From: Chryseobacterium ginsenosidimutans
Lineage (GTDB): Bacteria; Bacteroidota; Bacteroidia; Flavobacteriales; Weeksellaceae
Reading direction: 5' to 3'
Length of the DNA stretch: 64,000 bases
Assembly: GCF_024807225.1 (NCBI RefSeq)
Contig: NZ_JANUCO010000001.1
Coordinates: forward strand, 4,030,001 to 4,094,000
The translations under genes were made by a program, and so were the position numbers. Below are positions 44,471-53,243 of this stretch, piece by piece; position 1 is the first letter of the stretch; each line of letters opens with the position of its first letter. The notes under the pieces are model-generated. The model saw only the letters and a list, made by a program, of their open reading frames with translations, was not told the DNA's origin and ran no database searches.

Positions 44471-46111
44471 ATGAGAAAATTCTCACTTTTCATCTTATTA
44501 CTCTTAAGCTTCAATTTTTCGGCGCAGATTTTATCTGAAACTCAAAAACTGGAATCTCTTTGTAAGGTTTGGGGATTTTTGAAATATTATCATCCGAATG
44601 TTGCCCAAGGAAAATTCAATTGGGATGAACAGCTTTTTCAGAAAATTGATGAGCTTGAAAACATTAACGAGAAAAGCAAGTTGAACGAATTATATTCAAA
44701 TTGGATCGACAGTCTTGGAAAAATTGATGAATGTAAAGAATGTTCGAAAGAAGAGAATAAAGTTTATTTTCTGAAGAATTTTTATTTAAACTGGATGAAT
44801 GATCAAAATGTTTTTTCCGAAAATGTGATTCAAAAGCTGAATTACATTCAGAATAACAGAAACTTTGGAGAAAATTATTATTTCGGGATCAACGGAAGAA
44901 AGGTTTATTTCAGAAATGAAAACTCTTATGGTTCAAAATTTATTTCAAAACAGATCAGTCTTTTCGAATTATTCAGATATTGGAATTATGCAGAATATTT
45001 CTTTGCTTACAAATACAAAACCGATCAAAACTGGAATGATGTTTTAACAGAAATGATTCCAAAATTCCTGGAAATTAACAATGATGTAAATTATCATTTG
45101 AATTTAGCAGAATTGGTCACCAAAACTGATGATTCGCATGCTTATCTTTTGTCCTCGTTAATCAGTCTGAATCAATACGGTAGAAGAAATGTTCCGGTAG
45201 AATATTCTTATGCAGAAGGAAAACTGGTGGTTACGAAACTTAATTCCAATACATTTAATGAAGAAAATCCTTTGAAAATCGGCGATGTGATTTATGATAT
45301 TAATGGCTTAACGATTCCTCAAAAAGTAAATGCTTTCGGAAAATATATTCCCGCCTCCAATTCTTGGGGGAAAATTAAAAAAGTAAGAAAGCTGTTTTTA
45401 ATGACCAATAAAGATTCCACAAGTCTTAAAATTGAAAGAAACGGACAAAATTTAGCTTTAAAAGTAAAAACGTACCTTTTAAAAGATATTATTTCTGAAA
45501 AAACAATTCAACCCGAAAGGTGGAAATTTCTGGGTGAGGAAAGAAAAATCGGCTACGTAAACATGGGATTGATTCAGAGAAAAGATCTGGACGAAATGTT
45601 TAACAATTTAAAATCGACAGAATCCATCATTTTTGACTCCAGAAATTACCCGAAAATGACGATCTTACCATTGAGTAAATTATTGCTTCCAGAAAATACC
45701 ATTTATTACAAGTTCAATTTTCCGGAAACAAATTATCTCGGTAAATTTTACAGCCGAAAAAACAGTATCGGAAACAGAAATACTGAATATTATAAGGGAA
45801 ATGTGGTAATTTTGGTTAACGAAAATACACAAAGCCAGGCTGAAACTACGGTAATGATGTTAAAACAACATCCTAAAGCGAAAGTGATCGGTGGTTACAC
45901 TTCGGGAGCAAATGGCGATGTCATTATATTCAATATTGCTGATTTGGAGACGAGTTTCACGGGATTAGGAGCTTATTACCCGAATGGAACGGAAACCCAG
46001 AGAATCGGTATCATTCCTGATATTATTATAAAGCCAACGGTAAAAGGCATTCAGGAAGGAAAAGATGAAGTGCTGGAAAGAGCTTTACAATATATAAAAG
46101 ACGGTAATTGA
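44471..46111 (+). CDS. S41-family (C-terminal-processing) peptidase, secreted
   Basis: A 546-residue periplasmic or surface protease. A signal peptide (MRKFSLFILLLLSFNFSAQ) precedes a N-terminal helical domain (WGFLKYYHPNVAQGKFNW), a PDZ domain (about residues 240-300, GDVIYDINGLTIPQK), and the S41 core: VNENTQSQAETTVMML near 440, in which the serine of TQSQAE is the presumed catalytic residue, and GGYTSGANGDV after it. The start and promoter are well fixed. The family cleaves peptides or tags such as ssrA-like C-termini or bile-acid-modified proteins; the target here is unknown. Confidence 0.85.
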   Translation: MRKFSLFILLLLSFNFSAQILSETQKLESLCKVWGFLKYYHPNVAQGKFNWDEQLFQKIDELENINEKSKLNELYSNWIDSLGKIDECKECSKEENKVYFLKNFYLNWMNDQNVFSENVIQKLNYIQNNRNFGENYYFGINGRKVYFRNENSYGSKFISKQISLFELFRYWNYAEYFFAYKYKTDQNWNDVLTEMIPKFLEINNDVNYHLNLAELVTKTDDSHAYLLSSLISLNQYGRRNVPVEYSYAEGKLVVTKLNSNTFNEENPLKIGDVIYDINGLTIPQKVNAFGKYIPASNSWGKIKKVRKLFLMTNKDSTSLKIERNGQNLALKVKTYLLKDIISEKTIQPERWKFLGEERKIGYVNMGLIQRKDLDEMFNNLKSTESIIFDSRNYPKMTILPLSKLLLPENTIYYKFNFPETNYLGKFYSRKNSIGNRNTEYYKGNVVILVNENTQSQAETTVMMLKQHPKAKVIGGYTSGANGDVIIFNIADLETSFTGLGAYYPNGTETQRIGIIPDIIIKPTVKGIQEGKDEVLERALQYIKDGN

Positions 46112-46242
46112 ATGAAACAAAATCAATAATATTCCGTTATGTTTTCATTTAACTTATATTTAACTTAATAGCTGCTTAATTTGGCAGTTTTTGGATAGAA
46201 TTGGTCAACAATTTGATACTATAACCATGTAAAAAATAAATT

Positions 46243-47787
46243 ATGTCGGAAAAGATATTATGGATAGATGATGAAATAGATTTACTTAAACCTCACATCG
46301 TTTTTCTTGAAAAGAAAGGTTATCAGGTAACGCCTGTTAACAACGTAAACGAGGCACTTGAACTCATGGATTCTGAGAAGTTCGCATTAACACTTATAGA
46401 TGAAAATATGCCCGGAATTTCCGGCTTGGAAGCAATTCCTATGATTAAGGAGAAAGATAATTCTCTAAAAATTGTAATGGTGACGAAAAGTGAGGAGGAA
46501 CATATTATGGAGGAAGCAATCGGATCTCAGATTGCCGATTATATTTTAAAACCTGTAAACCCAAACCAAATTTTACTTTCGTTAAAGAAAAACCTTCAGG
46601 AAGATAATCTTGTTGAGCAGAAAACAATTCTGCAATATCAGCAGGAATTCAGAAATCTTTCTATGGAACTTTCTTATTTGAGAACGTATCAGGATTGGGC
46701 AGATTATTATAAGAAAATCGTTAATTGGGAACTTAAATTTGATAAAGTAGCAGATAACGAATTTGCAGATCTTTTGCAATCTCAAAAAGAAGAAGCCAAT
46801 ATTCAGTTTGCGAAATTTATCGAAAACAATTACGAAGATTGGTTGAATGGAAATGAAAAACCATTAATGAGCCATACTCTTTTCAAAGAAAAAGTAAAGC
46901 CACAGGTTGAAAAAGAGAAAGTGTTGCTTTTAATGGTCGATAATCTGCGTTATGACCAATGGAAAGTAATCGAACCATTATTCACAAAATACTACAACAA
47001 AATTTCAGAAGATTATTATTACAGTATTCTTCCGACGGCAACTCAATATGCTAGAAACTCTTTCTTTGCAGGATTATTACCTTCTGAAATTGAAAAACGT
47101 TTTCCTGATAAATGGTTTAATGATAATGAAGAAGGAAATAAAAATGAATTTGAGCGTGATTTCCTTGAAGATCAAATGAAAAGAATTGGTTTAGGCTCTA
47201 AGTCGATGAAATATCTTAAAGTCTTGAATGCTGATTTTGAAAGAAAAATCTATGACGACTTCAACCAGCATAAAAACAACGATCTTTTGGTAATTGTTTA
47301 CAACTTTATTGATATTCTTTCTCACGCGAAAACGGATAATCATATCGTTGATCAATTAATTCGTGATGATAAAACTTTCAGATCATTAACCTTAAACTGG
47401 TTTGAGAATTCATCATTATTAAAGATTATCAAGATTGCTGCAGAAAGCGGTTTCAAATTGGTTATCACGACAGACCACGGAACGGTTTATGTTAAAAAGC
47501 CAAGTAAAGTTGTCGGTGACAGAGAAACTTCTACGAATATCCGTTATAAAACAGGGAAAAGTTTAACCTATGACACGAGTGATGTTTGGGCAATTACGAA
47601 TCCTGAAAAACTGTTTTTACCAAAAGGAAATTTAAGTTCTAAGTACATTTTTGCCAAGAACAATATCTTTTTAGCGTATCCAAAAAATTATAATCACTTT
47701 GTAAATTATTATAAAGAGACCTACCAACACGGAGGAATTTCATTAGAAGAATGTATAATTCCTTTCAGTATTTTAGAACCTAAGTAG
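46243..47787 (+). CDS. porX: PorX-type response regulator with PglZ domain
   Basis: Regulator of the type IX secretion system, 514 residues. The N-terminal receiver domain (about 1-120) has the acidic pair IDDEIDLL, the phosphoacceptor aspartate in LTLIDENMPG and the conserved lysine in DYILKPVNPNQ. A helical linker leads to a C-terminal PglZ/alkaline-phosphatase-like domain: LLLMVDNLRYDQWKV near 225 and TTDHGTVYVKKPSK near 410, whose residues bind zinc and a nucleotide. PorX with PorY and SigP regulates por genes, and PorX hydrolyses oligonucleotides. PorY is not in the window. A perfect terminator follows. Consistent with the T9SS-tagged protein nearby. Confidence 0.92.
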   Translation: MSEKILWIDDEIDLLKPHIVFLEKKGYQVTPVNNVNEALELMDSEKFALTLIDENMPGISGLEAIPMIKEKDNSLKIVMVTKSEEEHIMEEAIGSQIADYILKPVNPNQILLSLKKNLQEDNLVEQKTILQYQQEFRNLSMELSYLRTYQDWADYYKKIVNWELKFDKVADNEFADLLQSQKEEANIQFAKFIENNYEDWLNGNEKPLMSHTLFKEKVKPQVEKEKVLLLMVDNLRYDQWKVIEPLFTKYYNKISEDYYYSILPTATQYARNSFFAGLLPSEIEKRFPDKWFNDNEEGNKNEFERDFLEDQMKRIGLGSKSMKYLKVLNADFERKIYDDFNQHKNNDLLVIVYNFIDILSHAKTDNHIVDQLIRDDKTFRSLTLNWFENSSLLKIIKIAAESGFKLVITTDHGTVYVKKPSKVVGDRETSTNIRYKTGKSLTYDTSDVWAITNPEKLFLPKGNLSSKYIFAKNNIFLAYPKNYNHFVNYYKETYQHGGISLEECIIPFSILEPK

Positions 47788-47810
47788 TTATTTACTTTGG
47801 TAATAAGGGG

Positions 47811-47849
47811 GCGGAAAAAATCAAAGATTTTTTCCGCTTCTTTTTTATT
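47811..47849 (+). terminator. Terminator after porX
   Basis: GCGGAAAAAATC-aaa-GATTTTTTCCGC perfect hairpin (47811-47837) followed by a T-rich run. It lies 23 bases after the stop. Confidence 0.9.
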
Positions 47850-47863
47850 AATATTTTTGAAGC

Positions 47864-48628
47864 ATGAAATTAATCACTTACAACGTAAACGGAATCAGAG
47901 CAGCTTTTACTAAAGATTTTTTAGGATGGCTGAAAACCGCTGATCCTGATATTATCTGCATTCAGGAAAGTAAAGCAGGAAACGACCAGATAGACATCGA
48001 AAGCCTTGAAAAACTGGGATATCACAGTTATTGGCATTCAGCGGTAAAAAAAGGCTACAGCGGCGTTGGTATTGCTTCGAAAATTAAACCCAATCATGTA
48101 GAATATGGTTGCGGTATCGAAAGCTACGATAATGAAGGGAGAATCATTCGTGCAGATTTTGACGGATTTTCTGCCATCTCGGTCTATGTACCTTCTGCTT
48201 CCAACATTGACAGGTTAGAATTTAAAATGCAGTTCTGTCACGATTTTTTAAATTATATTAAAAACTTAAAGAAAGAAATTCCTAATCTTATTATTTCCGG
48301 GGATTTTAATATTTGTCATGAAGCTATCGATATTCACAATCCGGTTGGTTTAAAGAATGTTTCCGGCTTTTTACCCATGGAAAGAGAATGGATGACCAAT
48401 TTCATTAATGAATGCGAACTGATCGACAGTTTCAGGCTTTTCAATAATGAACCCGACAATTATACTTGGTGGAGCTACAGACAGAATTCGAGAGCTAATA
48501 ACAAAGGCTGGAGATTGGATTATAATTTCGCTTCTTATTCCTTAAAAGATAAGCTCACAAGAGCCGTTATTTTAAAAGAAGCTGTGCATTCCGATCATTG
48601 TCCTGCTTTGGTAGAATTAAGCCTTTAG
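47864..48628 (+). CDS. xth: Exodeoxyribonuclease III
   Basis: AP endonuclease and 3'-5' exonuclease of base excision repair, 254 residues. The ExoIII fold shows YNVNGIRAAF (start), CIQESKAG (metal glutamate), SGDFNICHEAIDIHN, SYRQNSRANNKGWRLDYNFA and the terminal SDHCPALVEL with catalytic histidine. Signals are complete and the length is standard. A TATTTTTG box is 4 bases before the ATG, but no -33 element accompanies it, so a promoter is doubtful. It ends against a bidirectional terminator with rlpA-like. Confidence 0.93.
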   Translation: MKLITYNVNGIRAAFTKDFLGWLKTADPDIICIQESKAGNDQIDIESLEKLGYHSYWHSAVKKGYSGVGIASKIKPNHVEYGCGIESYDNEGRIIRADFDGFSAISVYVPSASNIDRLEFKMQFCHDFLNYIKNLKKEIPNLIISGDFNICHEAIDIHNPVGLKNVSGFLPMEREWMTNFINECELIDSFRLFNNEPDNYTWWSYRQNSRANNKGWRLDYNFASYSLKDKLTRAVILKEAVHSDHCPALVELSL

Positions 48629-48642
48629 CACAAAAAAGAAAA

Positions 48643-48674
48643 TCCAACTGAATCAGTTGGATTTTTCTTTTAAT
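48643..48674. terminator. Bidirectional terminator between xth and the RlpA-like gene
   Basis: AAAATCCAACTG-aat-CAGTTGGATTTTT hairpin between convergent genes, 14 bases after the xth stop. Confidence 0.85.
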
Positions 48675-48687
48675 TTAAATCATAAAT

Positions 48688-49068
48688 TTAATCGACAATT
48701 TCATATTCCACCGGAATCGTACCTCTATCGGTATCTCCGATTTCACTGAACGCTGCTTTAGACATGTCTAAAGATCTTGATGAATGGTAAGGTCCTCTAT
48801 CATTTACTCTCACTATTACCTCTTTCCCATTATTCAGATTGGTAACTCTAATATTTGTACCAAAAGGAAGCGTTCTGTTTGCTGCGGTGAACTTTGCATT
48901 ATCAAAGATCTCTCCGCTTGCAGTTTTTCTACCGTTAAACTTTTCGTGGTAGTACGATGCATAACTTGTTTTTTTCGCATCCATGGCATTATTCTTGAAA
49001 GAATAAATACCAAAGCTTGAAATCATCATTATGATTACGAGAATGAATCTTTTCATCATTTTGAACAT
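48688..49068 (-). CDS. RlpA-like double-psi beta-barrel protein
   Basis: A 126-residue exported protein. A signal-anchor region (MFKMMKRFILVIIMMISSFG) precedes the DPBB domain of about 90 residues: ASYYHEKFNGRKTASGEIFD, FTAANRTLPFGTNIRV and NDRGPYHSSRSLDMSKAAF, with the aspartate in NDRGPY being the usual catalytic residue of septal-ring lytic transglycosylases. The SPOR domain that binds denuded glycan in E. coli RlpA is missing, so the role may be reduced to peptidoglycan binding. An unusual array of GTTAA motifs and a TACATTTG box (49095-49088) lie just upstream. Confidence 0.85.
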   Translation of the reverse strand: MFKMMKRFILVIIMMISSFGIYSFKNNAMDAKKTSYASYYHEKFNGRKTASGEIFDNAKFTAANRTLPFGTNIRVTNLNNGKEVIVRVNDRGPYHSSRSLDMSKAAFSEIGDTDRGTIPVEYEIVD

Positions 49069-49126
49069 TTTATTGGTTTTGACTCAGCAAATGTATCATG
49101 AATCTTTTAAAGAGCCTATTCTATTT

Positions 49127-49251
49127 GTTAACAAGTGTTAACTAAAACCAAAAATTATCTTAATATATATTATAACTCCCTATCAATAGGGGTTTTAAGA
49201 GGTATTGTTAAAGAGTGTTAAAAAAACAACTCAAACGTTAACAATTTTAAC
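49127..49251. promoter_or_regulatory. Candidate operator array: three pairs of GTTAA(C/A) hexamers
   Basis: GTTAAC at 49127 and 49137; GTTAAA at 49207 and 49217; GTTAAC at 49237 and TTTAAC at 49246. Within each pair the spacing is 10, 10 and 9 bases, and between pairs it is near multiples of ten, so all sit on about one face of the helix. Confidence 0.35.
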
Positions 49252-49408
49252 AAAAATCAAGATATTTAGATACTTTTAACATATAATTTGGTTTGATAAT
49301 CAATTAGTTAAATAAATTTATGATTTTAAAATTTAACGCTGCTAATATCATTAAAAAACAATCTGAGATCTTACAGAAGTAAAATTAAAAAAGTACTAAA
49401 ATAAAAAA

Positions 49409-49437
49409 AACCAATGAGAAATTCTCATTGGTTTTAT
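49409..49437 (-). terminator. Terminator of the secreted-protein pair
   Basis: AACCAATGAGAA-a-TTCTCATTGGTT, a 12-bp perfect stem; on the minus strand it follows the 49462 gene and ends in a run of T. Confidence 0.85.
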
Positions 49438-49461
49438 ATATTATAAAAGATTAATCCTTTA

Positions 49462-50181
49462 TTATTTTAAATATTCCAATACATAGTCATAAGTACCACT
49501 CGGGTATACTACAGACATACTAGGAGAACCTGTGATAGCATTTCCAGCACCAGTTCCTAAAGTGTAAGAATATAAACTCTTATCAAAAACTACACCAGTA
49601 CCCGCTTTATAAATAGTAACTGAATATAAAGAAGTCATACCTGTTGGTGAAGGAATATCAACTGCTGTTGAAGTTCCACTTGCAGTGAAAGTTCCTTTAA
49701 TTGCATAAACTGCAGCAGTACCAATTTGTGTATTAGTAATGGTTTCAGTTGTACCAATTATAGTTTTACTCGTAGCATTTAATGGTTTCCATGTACCTGT
49801 AGCAGTTGCAAATCCATTTCCAAGTCCTCCCGTTGGATTAGAGAAATAATAATATCCTGGCGCAACAGCCGTAGTGACACCAGAAACACTGTTACCAGTA
49901 CCCATATTGTAAACAATCATCCCATCATACGCTGTAGGGAAATTATCTTCATCTGTAACAGGAGTGGCGAAAGTAAATGTAGTTAAATTTGTTCTAGGAA
50001 AGACTAATCCTTTACCATCGTTAGTACTATCATTAAAACCACCTTGAATACCAGATGCATCTAAGAAAGCACTTTGAGATTGGATATTACCACTAGCAAA
50101 ACCATTACTTCTTAATTGTGCGTTTGTATATTGAAACATTGCCAAACCTGAGGCAAGAGTTAGTATAAACTTTTTATTCAT
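49462..50181 (-). CDS. Secreted protein with phage-tail-like repeat features, second of a pair
   Basis: A 239-residue protein with a signal peptide (MNKKFILTLASGLAMFQYTNAQ). No domain was recognised. The middle has GLVFPRTNLTTFTFATPVT, TAYDGMIVYNMGTGNSVSG and APGYYYFSNPTGG, phrases typical of bacteroidete surface proteins that resemble tail fibre shafts and end in short beta repeats. It is 34 bases downstream of a similar gene, so they form an operon. The C-terminus has no T9SS sorting signature, so it may be periplasmic or use another route. Confidence 0.7.
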   Translation of the reverse strand: MNKKFILTLASGLAMFQYTNAQLRSNGFASGNIQSQSAFLDASGIQGGFNDSTNDGKGLVFPRTNLTTFTFATPVTDEDNFPTAYDGMIVYNMGTGNSVSGVTTAVAPGYYYFSNPTGGLGNGFATATGTWKPLNATSKTIIGTTETITNTQIGTAAVYAIKGTFTASGTSTAVDIPSPTGMTSLYSVTIYKAGTGVVFDKSLYSYTLGTGAGNAITGSPSMSVVYPSGTYDYVLEYLK

Positions 50182-50215
50182 GACTAAATGTGTGTATTAA
50201 GTTAATATTAAAAAA

Positions 50216-50848
50216 TTATTGTGCAGAATATGATTGCCAAGCAGTACCATCATATACAAAAGCAACACCTCTACCATTAACTGCTAATGAGTTTGATGAA
50301 GTTGCACTCACACCAGATATCGTAAGGGTACCGCCTCCAACTTTCACAAGTGTAACAGTTTTACCTTTACTTGCAGCAGTCACAGGAATTGTTGATAAAT
50401 CTGCATTTGTAGTAATAAAAACATACCCATTTAAATCACCTGCTGCTAAATCAGCACCAGAAGCAGAAGTTCTAACACTTACAGGAGTAGCAGTAACAGT
50501 TCCACCACCAAATGCAATCCAAGTATTAGTAGTAGTTCCATCATAATAATAGAAACCAACTGCTGTTACATTAATTGCTTTTCCTGTTGCTGCACCATCT
50601 GCAATTGAGGAAACAAATGTAAGTGCACCGTTTTGTGCGGCAGTATATACAGCATCTTTTGCCTGTAATTGGCCTCTTGTGATACGAGGGACTAGTAATG
50701 CGTCTGGTCTTGTTGCATCTGCAGGTGTACCGACAACATCTAAAGTAGCAGCTGGAGTGGTTGTGTTAATACCCACACGCCCTTGCTGTGCCTGAGCAAT
50801 TGCTACGAATCCGACTAACATAGTCGTTGTTAATAAAAATTTTTTCAT
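50216..50848 (-). CDS. Secreted protein with tail-fibre-like head domain, first of a pair
   Basis: A 210-residue exported protein (signal peptide MKKFLLTTTMLVGFVAIAQA). After it comes GRVGINTTTPAATLDVVGTP, the stereotyped start of many bacteroidete secreted proteins that look like phage tail-fibre heads, then QNGALTFVSSIADGAATGKA and VGFYYYDGTTTNTWIAFGG. The protein is rich in Thr, Ala, Gly and Val and lacks cysteine, typical of beta-rich surface proteins. It precedes a related gene of about the same make-up. Its promoter lies almost 200 bases upstream. Confidence 0.72.
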   Translation of the reverse strand: MKKFLLTTTMLVGFVAIAQAQQGRVGINTTTPAATLDVVGTPADATRPDALLVPRITRGQLQAKDAVYTAAQNGALTFVSSIADGAATGKAINVTAVGFYYYDGTTTNTWIAFGGGTVTATPVSVRTSASGADLAAGDLNGYVFITTNADLSTIPVTAASKGKTVTLVKVGGGTLTISGVSATSSNSLAVNGRGVAFVYDGTAWQSYSAQ

Positions 50849-51260
50849 AAGTTTTTAAAGATTTTAAATTACATTTTCATCAATGATAATTATATTCAAA
50901 TGGGAAACTTACCCCAATTGTGCCTTTCAATAAATAAAAAATAAAATATTTTATGATACAATTTCAAAAAACATTTAAATTTTACTTGATTCTATAAATA
51001 TCTAAGCTTTAAATGAATAGAAGTATAAAAACTATTCATACCGGCAAAGTTAATATTTATTATCTAATTTACACAATATTAAATAAAAAAGTTTCGTTAT
51101 TTTAATTTCAAAAAAACAAAAACACCTGTAAATCAAGTAATTAAAACAAATTGTATTATTAATTAATTAATGTTAATATTCATCAACTCACAAATAATTT
51201 TATTTTAATGAGAATTATCTCCAAATTATTTAATAAAATGTAAACTATTTGAGAATAATT
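50849..51260. other. AT-rich gap between secreted-protein pair and rimO
   Basis: A 412-base gap that holds the promoter at 51045-51076 and, between it and the gene, an AT-rich leader of about 190 bases. I found no clear hairpin for a riboswitch by eye. No ORF was seen. Confidence 0.5.
51045..51076 (-). promoter_or_regulatory. Bacteroidetes-type promoter of the secreted-protein pair
   Basis: On the minus strand TTG (51076-51074), a 21-base spacer and TAACTTTG (51052-51045). This sets a 5' leader of about 190 bases before the start at 50848. Confidence 0.55.
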
Positions 51261-52562
51261 TTAAATTAATTCTCCATATAGGTCAAATTCTTCTGCTGAA
51301 GTAATTTTCACGTCAGCAAAATCTCCGATTGAAATGTAAGTATTCTCTGCAGAAACCAACACAGTGTTGTCTACGTCCGGAGAATCATACTCTGTTCTTC
51401 CGACAAAATAGTTACCTTCTTTTCTGTCGAATACACATTTATATATATTACCAATTTTTTGCTGATTCTTTTCCCATGAAATCTGAGACTGAACTTCCAT
51501 GATCTCTTCTACTCTCGCTTCCTTAACTTCCTGTGGAACATCATCTTCCAGCACATAAGCTCCGGTATTTTCTTCATGAGAGTAAGTGAAGCATCCCAAT
51601 CTATCGAATTTCTGTTCTCTTACCCAATCTTTCAGCTCTTGGAAAATTTCTTCAGTTTCTCCGGGATAACCAACAATAAGCGTAGTTCTAATTGCCATAT
51701 CCGGCACTTTTTCTCTGAATTTTCCTAAAAGAGCATTTGTTTTCTCATGCGTAGTTCCTCTTTTCATCGACTTCAATAAATCTGAATTGATATGCTGAAG
51801 AGGAATATCGATATAATTACAAACTTTCGGTTCTTCACGGATAATATCCAGAACATCTTCCGGGAAACCGCTTGGAAAAGCATAATGAAGACGAATCCAT
51901 TCGATTCCTTCTACTTTTACCAATTCTTTTAAAAGCTCTCCCAATGCACGTTTTTTATAAATATCCAACCCATAATAGGTAAGATCCTGAGCAATCAAAA
52001 TCAATTCTTTTGTTCCTTTTTTGGCTAATTTCTGAGCTTCAAGAACCAATTTTTCAATCGGTGTAGAAATGTGATTACCTCTCATTAAAGGAATTGCACA
52101 AAAAGAACAAGGTCTGTCGCATCCTTCAGAAATTTTTAAGTAGGCATAATGCTTTGGAGTCGTTGTTAATCTTTCTCCAACCAATTCGTGCTTATAATCT
52201 GCCCCTAAATGCTTCAATAAAATAGGAAGATCTCTCGTCCCGAAATACTGATCTACATCAGGAATTTCTCTTATCAAATCTGGCTTATATCTTTCTGAAA
52301 GACAACCTGTAACAAAAACTTTCTCTACCTCTCCTCTATTTTTCGCTTCTACATAATCAAGAATAGTATTGATAGACTCTTCTTTTGCATTGTCGATAAA
52401 TCCGCAGGTATTGATCACCACAATATCTCCTTTGTCTTCATGAACAACCTCTTTACCATTGGCTTTAAGCTGGCTCATTAAAACTTCAGAGTCATAAACG
52501 TTCTTGGAACATCCAAGCGTTACTATATTAATTTTCTTCTTACCTACAGATTTTGTGCGCAT
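51261..52562 (-). CDS. rimO: Ribosomal protein S12 methylthiotransferase
   Basis: Radical SAM enzyme that methylthiolates an aspartate of ribosomal protein S12; 433 residues from the start at 52562 (MRTKSVGKKKIN). The N-terminal UPF0004 domain has LGCSKNVYDSEVL and VINTCGFIDNAKEES with cluster cysteines. The radical SAM core begins with SEGCDRPCSFCAIP, the CxxxCxxC motif, and includes LIAQDLTYYGLD and DIPLQHINSDLLKSM. A C-terminal TRAM domain (about 370-433) completes the enzyme. The close relative MiaB methylthiolates tRNA instead, but the LGCSKN (not LGCQMN) opening favours RimO. Confidence 0.92.
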   Translation of the reverse strand: MRTKSVGKKKINIVTLGCSKNVYDSEVLMSQLKANGKEVVHEDKGDIVVINTCGFIDNAKEESINTILDYVEAKNRGEVEKVFVTGCLSERYKPDLIREIPDVDQYFGTRDLPILLKHLGADYKHELVGERLTTTPKHYAYLKISEGCDRPCSFCAIPLMRGNHISTPIEKLVLEAQKLAKKGTKELILIAQDLTYYGLDIYKKRALGELLKELVKVEGIEWIRLHYAFPSGFPEDVLDIIREEPKVCNYIDIPLQHINSDLLKSMKRGTTHEKTNALLGKFREKVPDMAIRTTLIVGYPGETEEIFQELKDWVREQKFDRLGCFTYSHEENTGAYVLEDDVPQEVKEARVEEIMEVQSQISWEKNQQKIGNIYKCVFDRKEGNYFVGRTEYDSPDVDNTVLVSAENTYISIGDFADVKITSAEEFDLYGELI

Positions 52563-52657
52563 CTTTTTGATTTTGAGTTTGCAAAGATACAAAATATTAA
52601 AGAGCCTTACTTAAAAAAAAGAAAACCACTTTAATAAATTGGCTTTCAATATGATAT

Positions 52658-53203
52658 TTAAAAATTCTTTTCTTTAAAAGTTGGTGCTGTTTTATCTTTT
52701 TCAGAAAGAACAGCATCCTTGTCTTCAATTTTCCAGTCGACATTGAGATCAGAATCGTTGTATTTTACACTTCCTTCTGATTCTTTATTGTAAAAATTGT
52801 CGCATTTATAAGCAAAAACCGCAGTTTCACTTAAGACAGAAAAACCATGCCCAAAACCTCTCGGAACGTATAGCTGCAGTTTATTTTCATCTGTAAGTTC
52901 GATACCAAACCAATGTCCGAAAGTTGGAGAATCTTCTCTTAAGTCTACTGCCACATCCCAAACTTTCCCTTCCAGACAAGAAACCAGCTTTGCCTGCGCA
53001 TGTTCTCCTTTCTGCAAATGAAGACCTCTTAAAACACCATACGAAGATTTTGAGATATTATCCTGAACGAAGTGACCATTCATTCCGGTAAGTTCTTCGA
53101 ATTTTTTCTCATTAAATTTTTCGAAAAAGTATCCTCTATCATCTTCAAAAATGGTAGGTTCTATAATATAACAGTCCTTTAAAGGGGTTTCTTTTATTTT
53201 CAT
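52658..53203 (-). CDS. rfbC: dTDP-4-dehydrorhamnose 3,5-epimerase
   Basis: Cupin-fold epimerase of dTDP-L-rhamnose synthesis, 181 residues, the usual length. The catalytic histidine is in VLRGLHLQKGEHAQAKLVS near 62, and the aspartate-linked VDLREDSPTFG and FGHGFSVLSE follow. The conserved KCDNFYNKESEG contains the general-acid tyrosine. It ends the surface-polysaccharide operon. No rmlA, rmlB or rmlD is in this window, so the rest of the pathway must lie elsewhere or this enzyme serves a related sugar. Confidence 0.92.
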   Translation of the reverse strand: MKIKETPLKDCYIIEPTIFEDDRGYFFEKFNEKKFEELTGMNGHFVQDNISKSSYGVLRGLHLQKGEHAQAKLVSCLEGKVWDVAVDLREDSPTFGHWFGIELTDENKLQLYVPRGFGHGFSVLSETAVFAYKCDNFYNKESEGSVKYNDSDLNVDWKIEDKDAVLSEKDKTAPTFKEKNF

Positions 53204-53243
53204 AGTTCAAAATTGGTTAAAAATAACCTTAATTGTTTTAATT

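Larger units (their letters stand above)
49069..49461. other. AT-rich gap upstream of the RlpA-like gene with phased GTTAA motifs
   Basis: A 393-base gap. It contains the -7 box for the RlpA-like gene, three pairs of GTTAA-type hexamers (49127 to 49251), and at 49409-49433 the terminator of the gene to the right. Nothing else was recognised. Confidence 0.5.

Noticed and set aside
49069..49461. Origin-like or DnaA-box cluster in an AT-rich gap
   Set aside because: No TTATCCACA-type boxes were seen; the repeated motif is GTTAA and better explained as operator sites.
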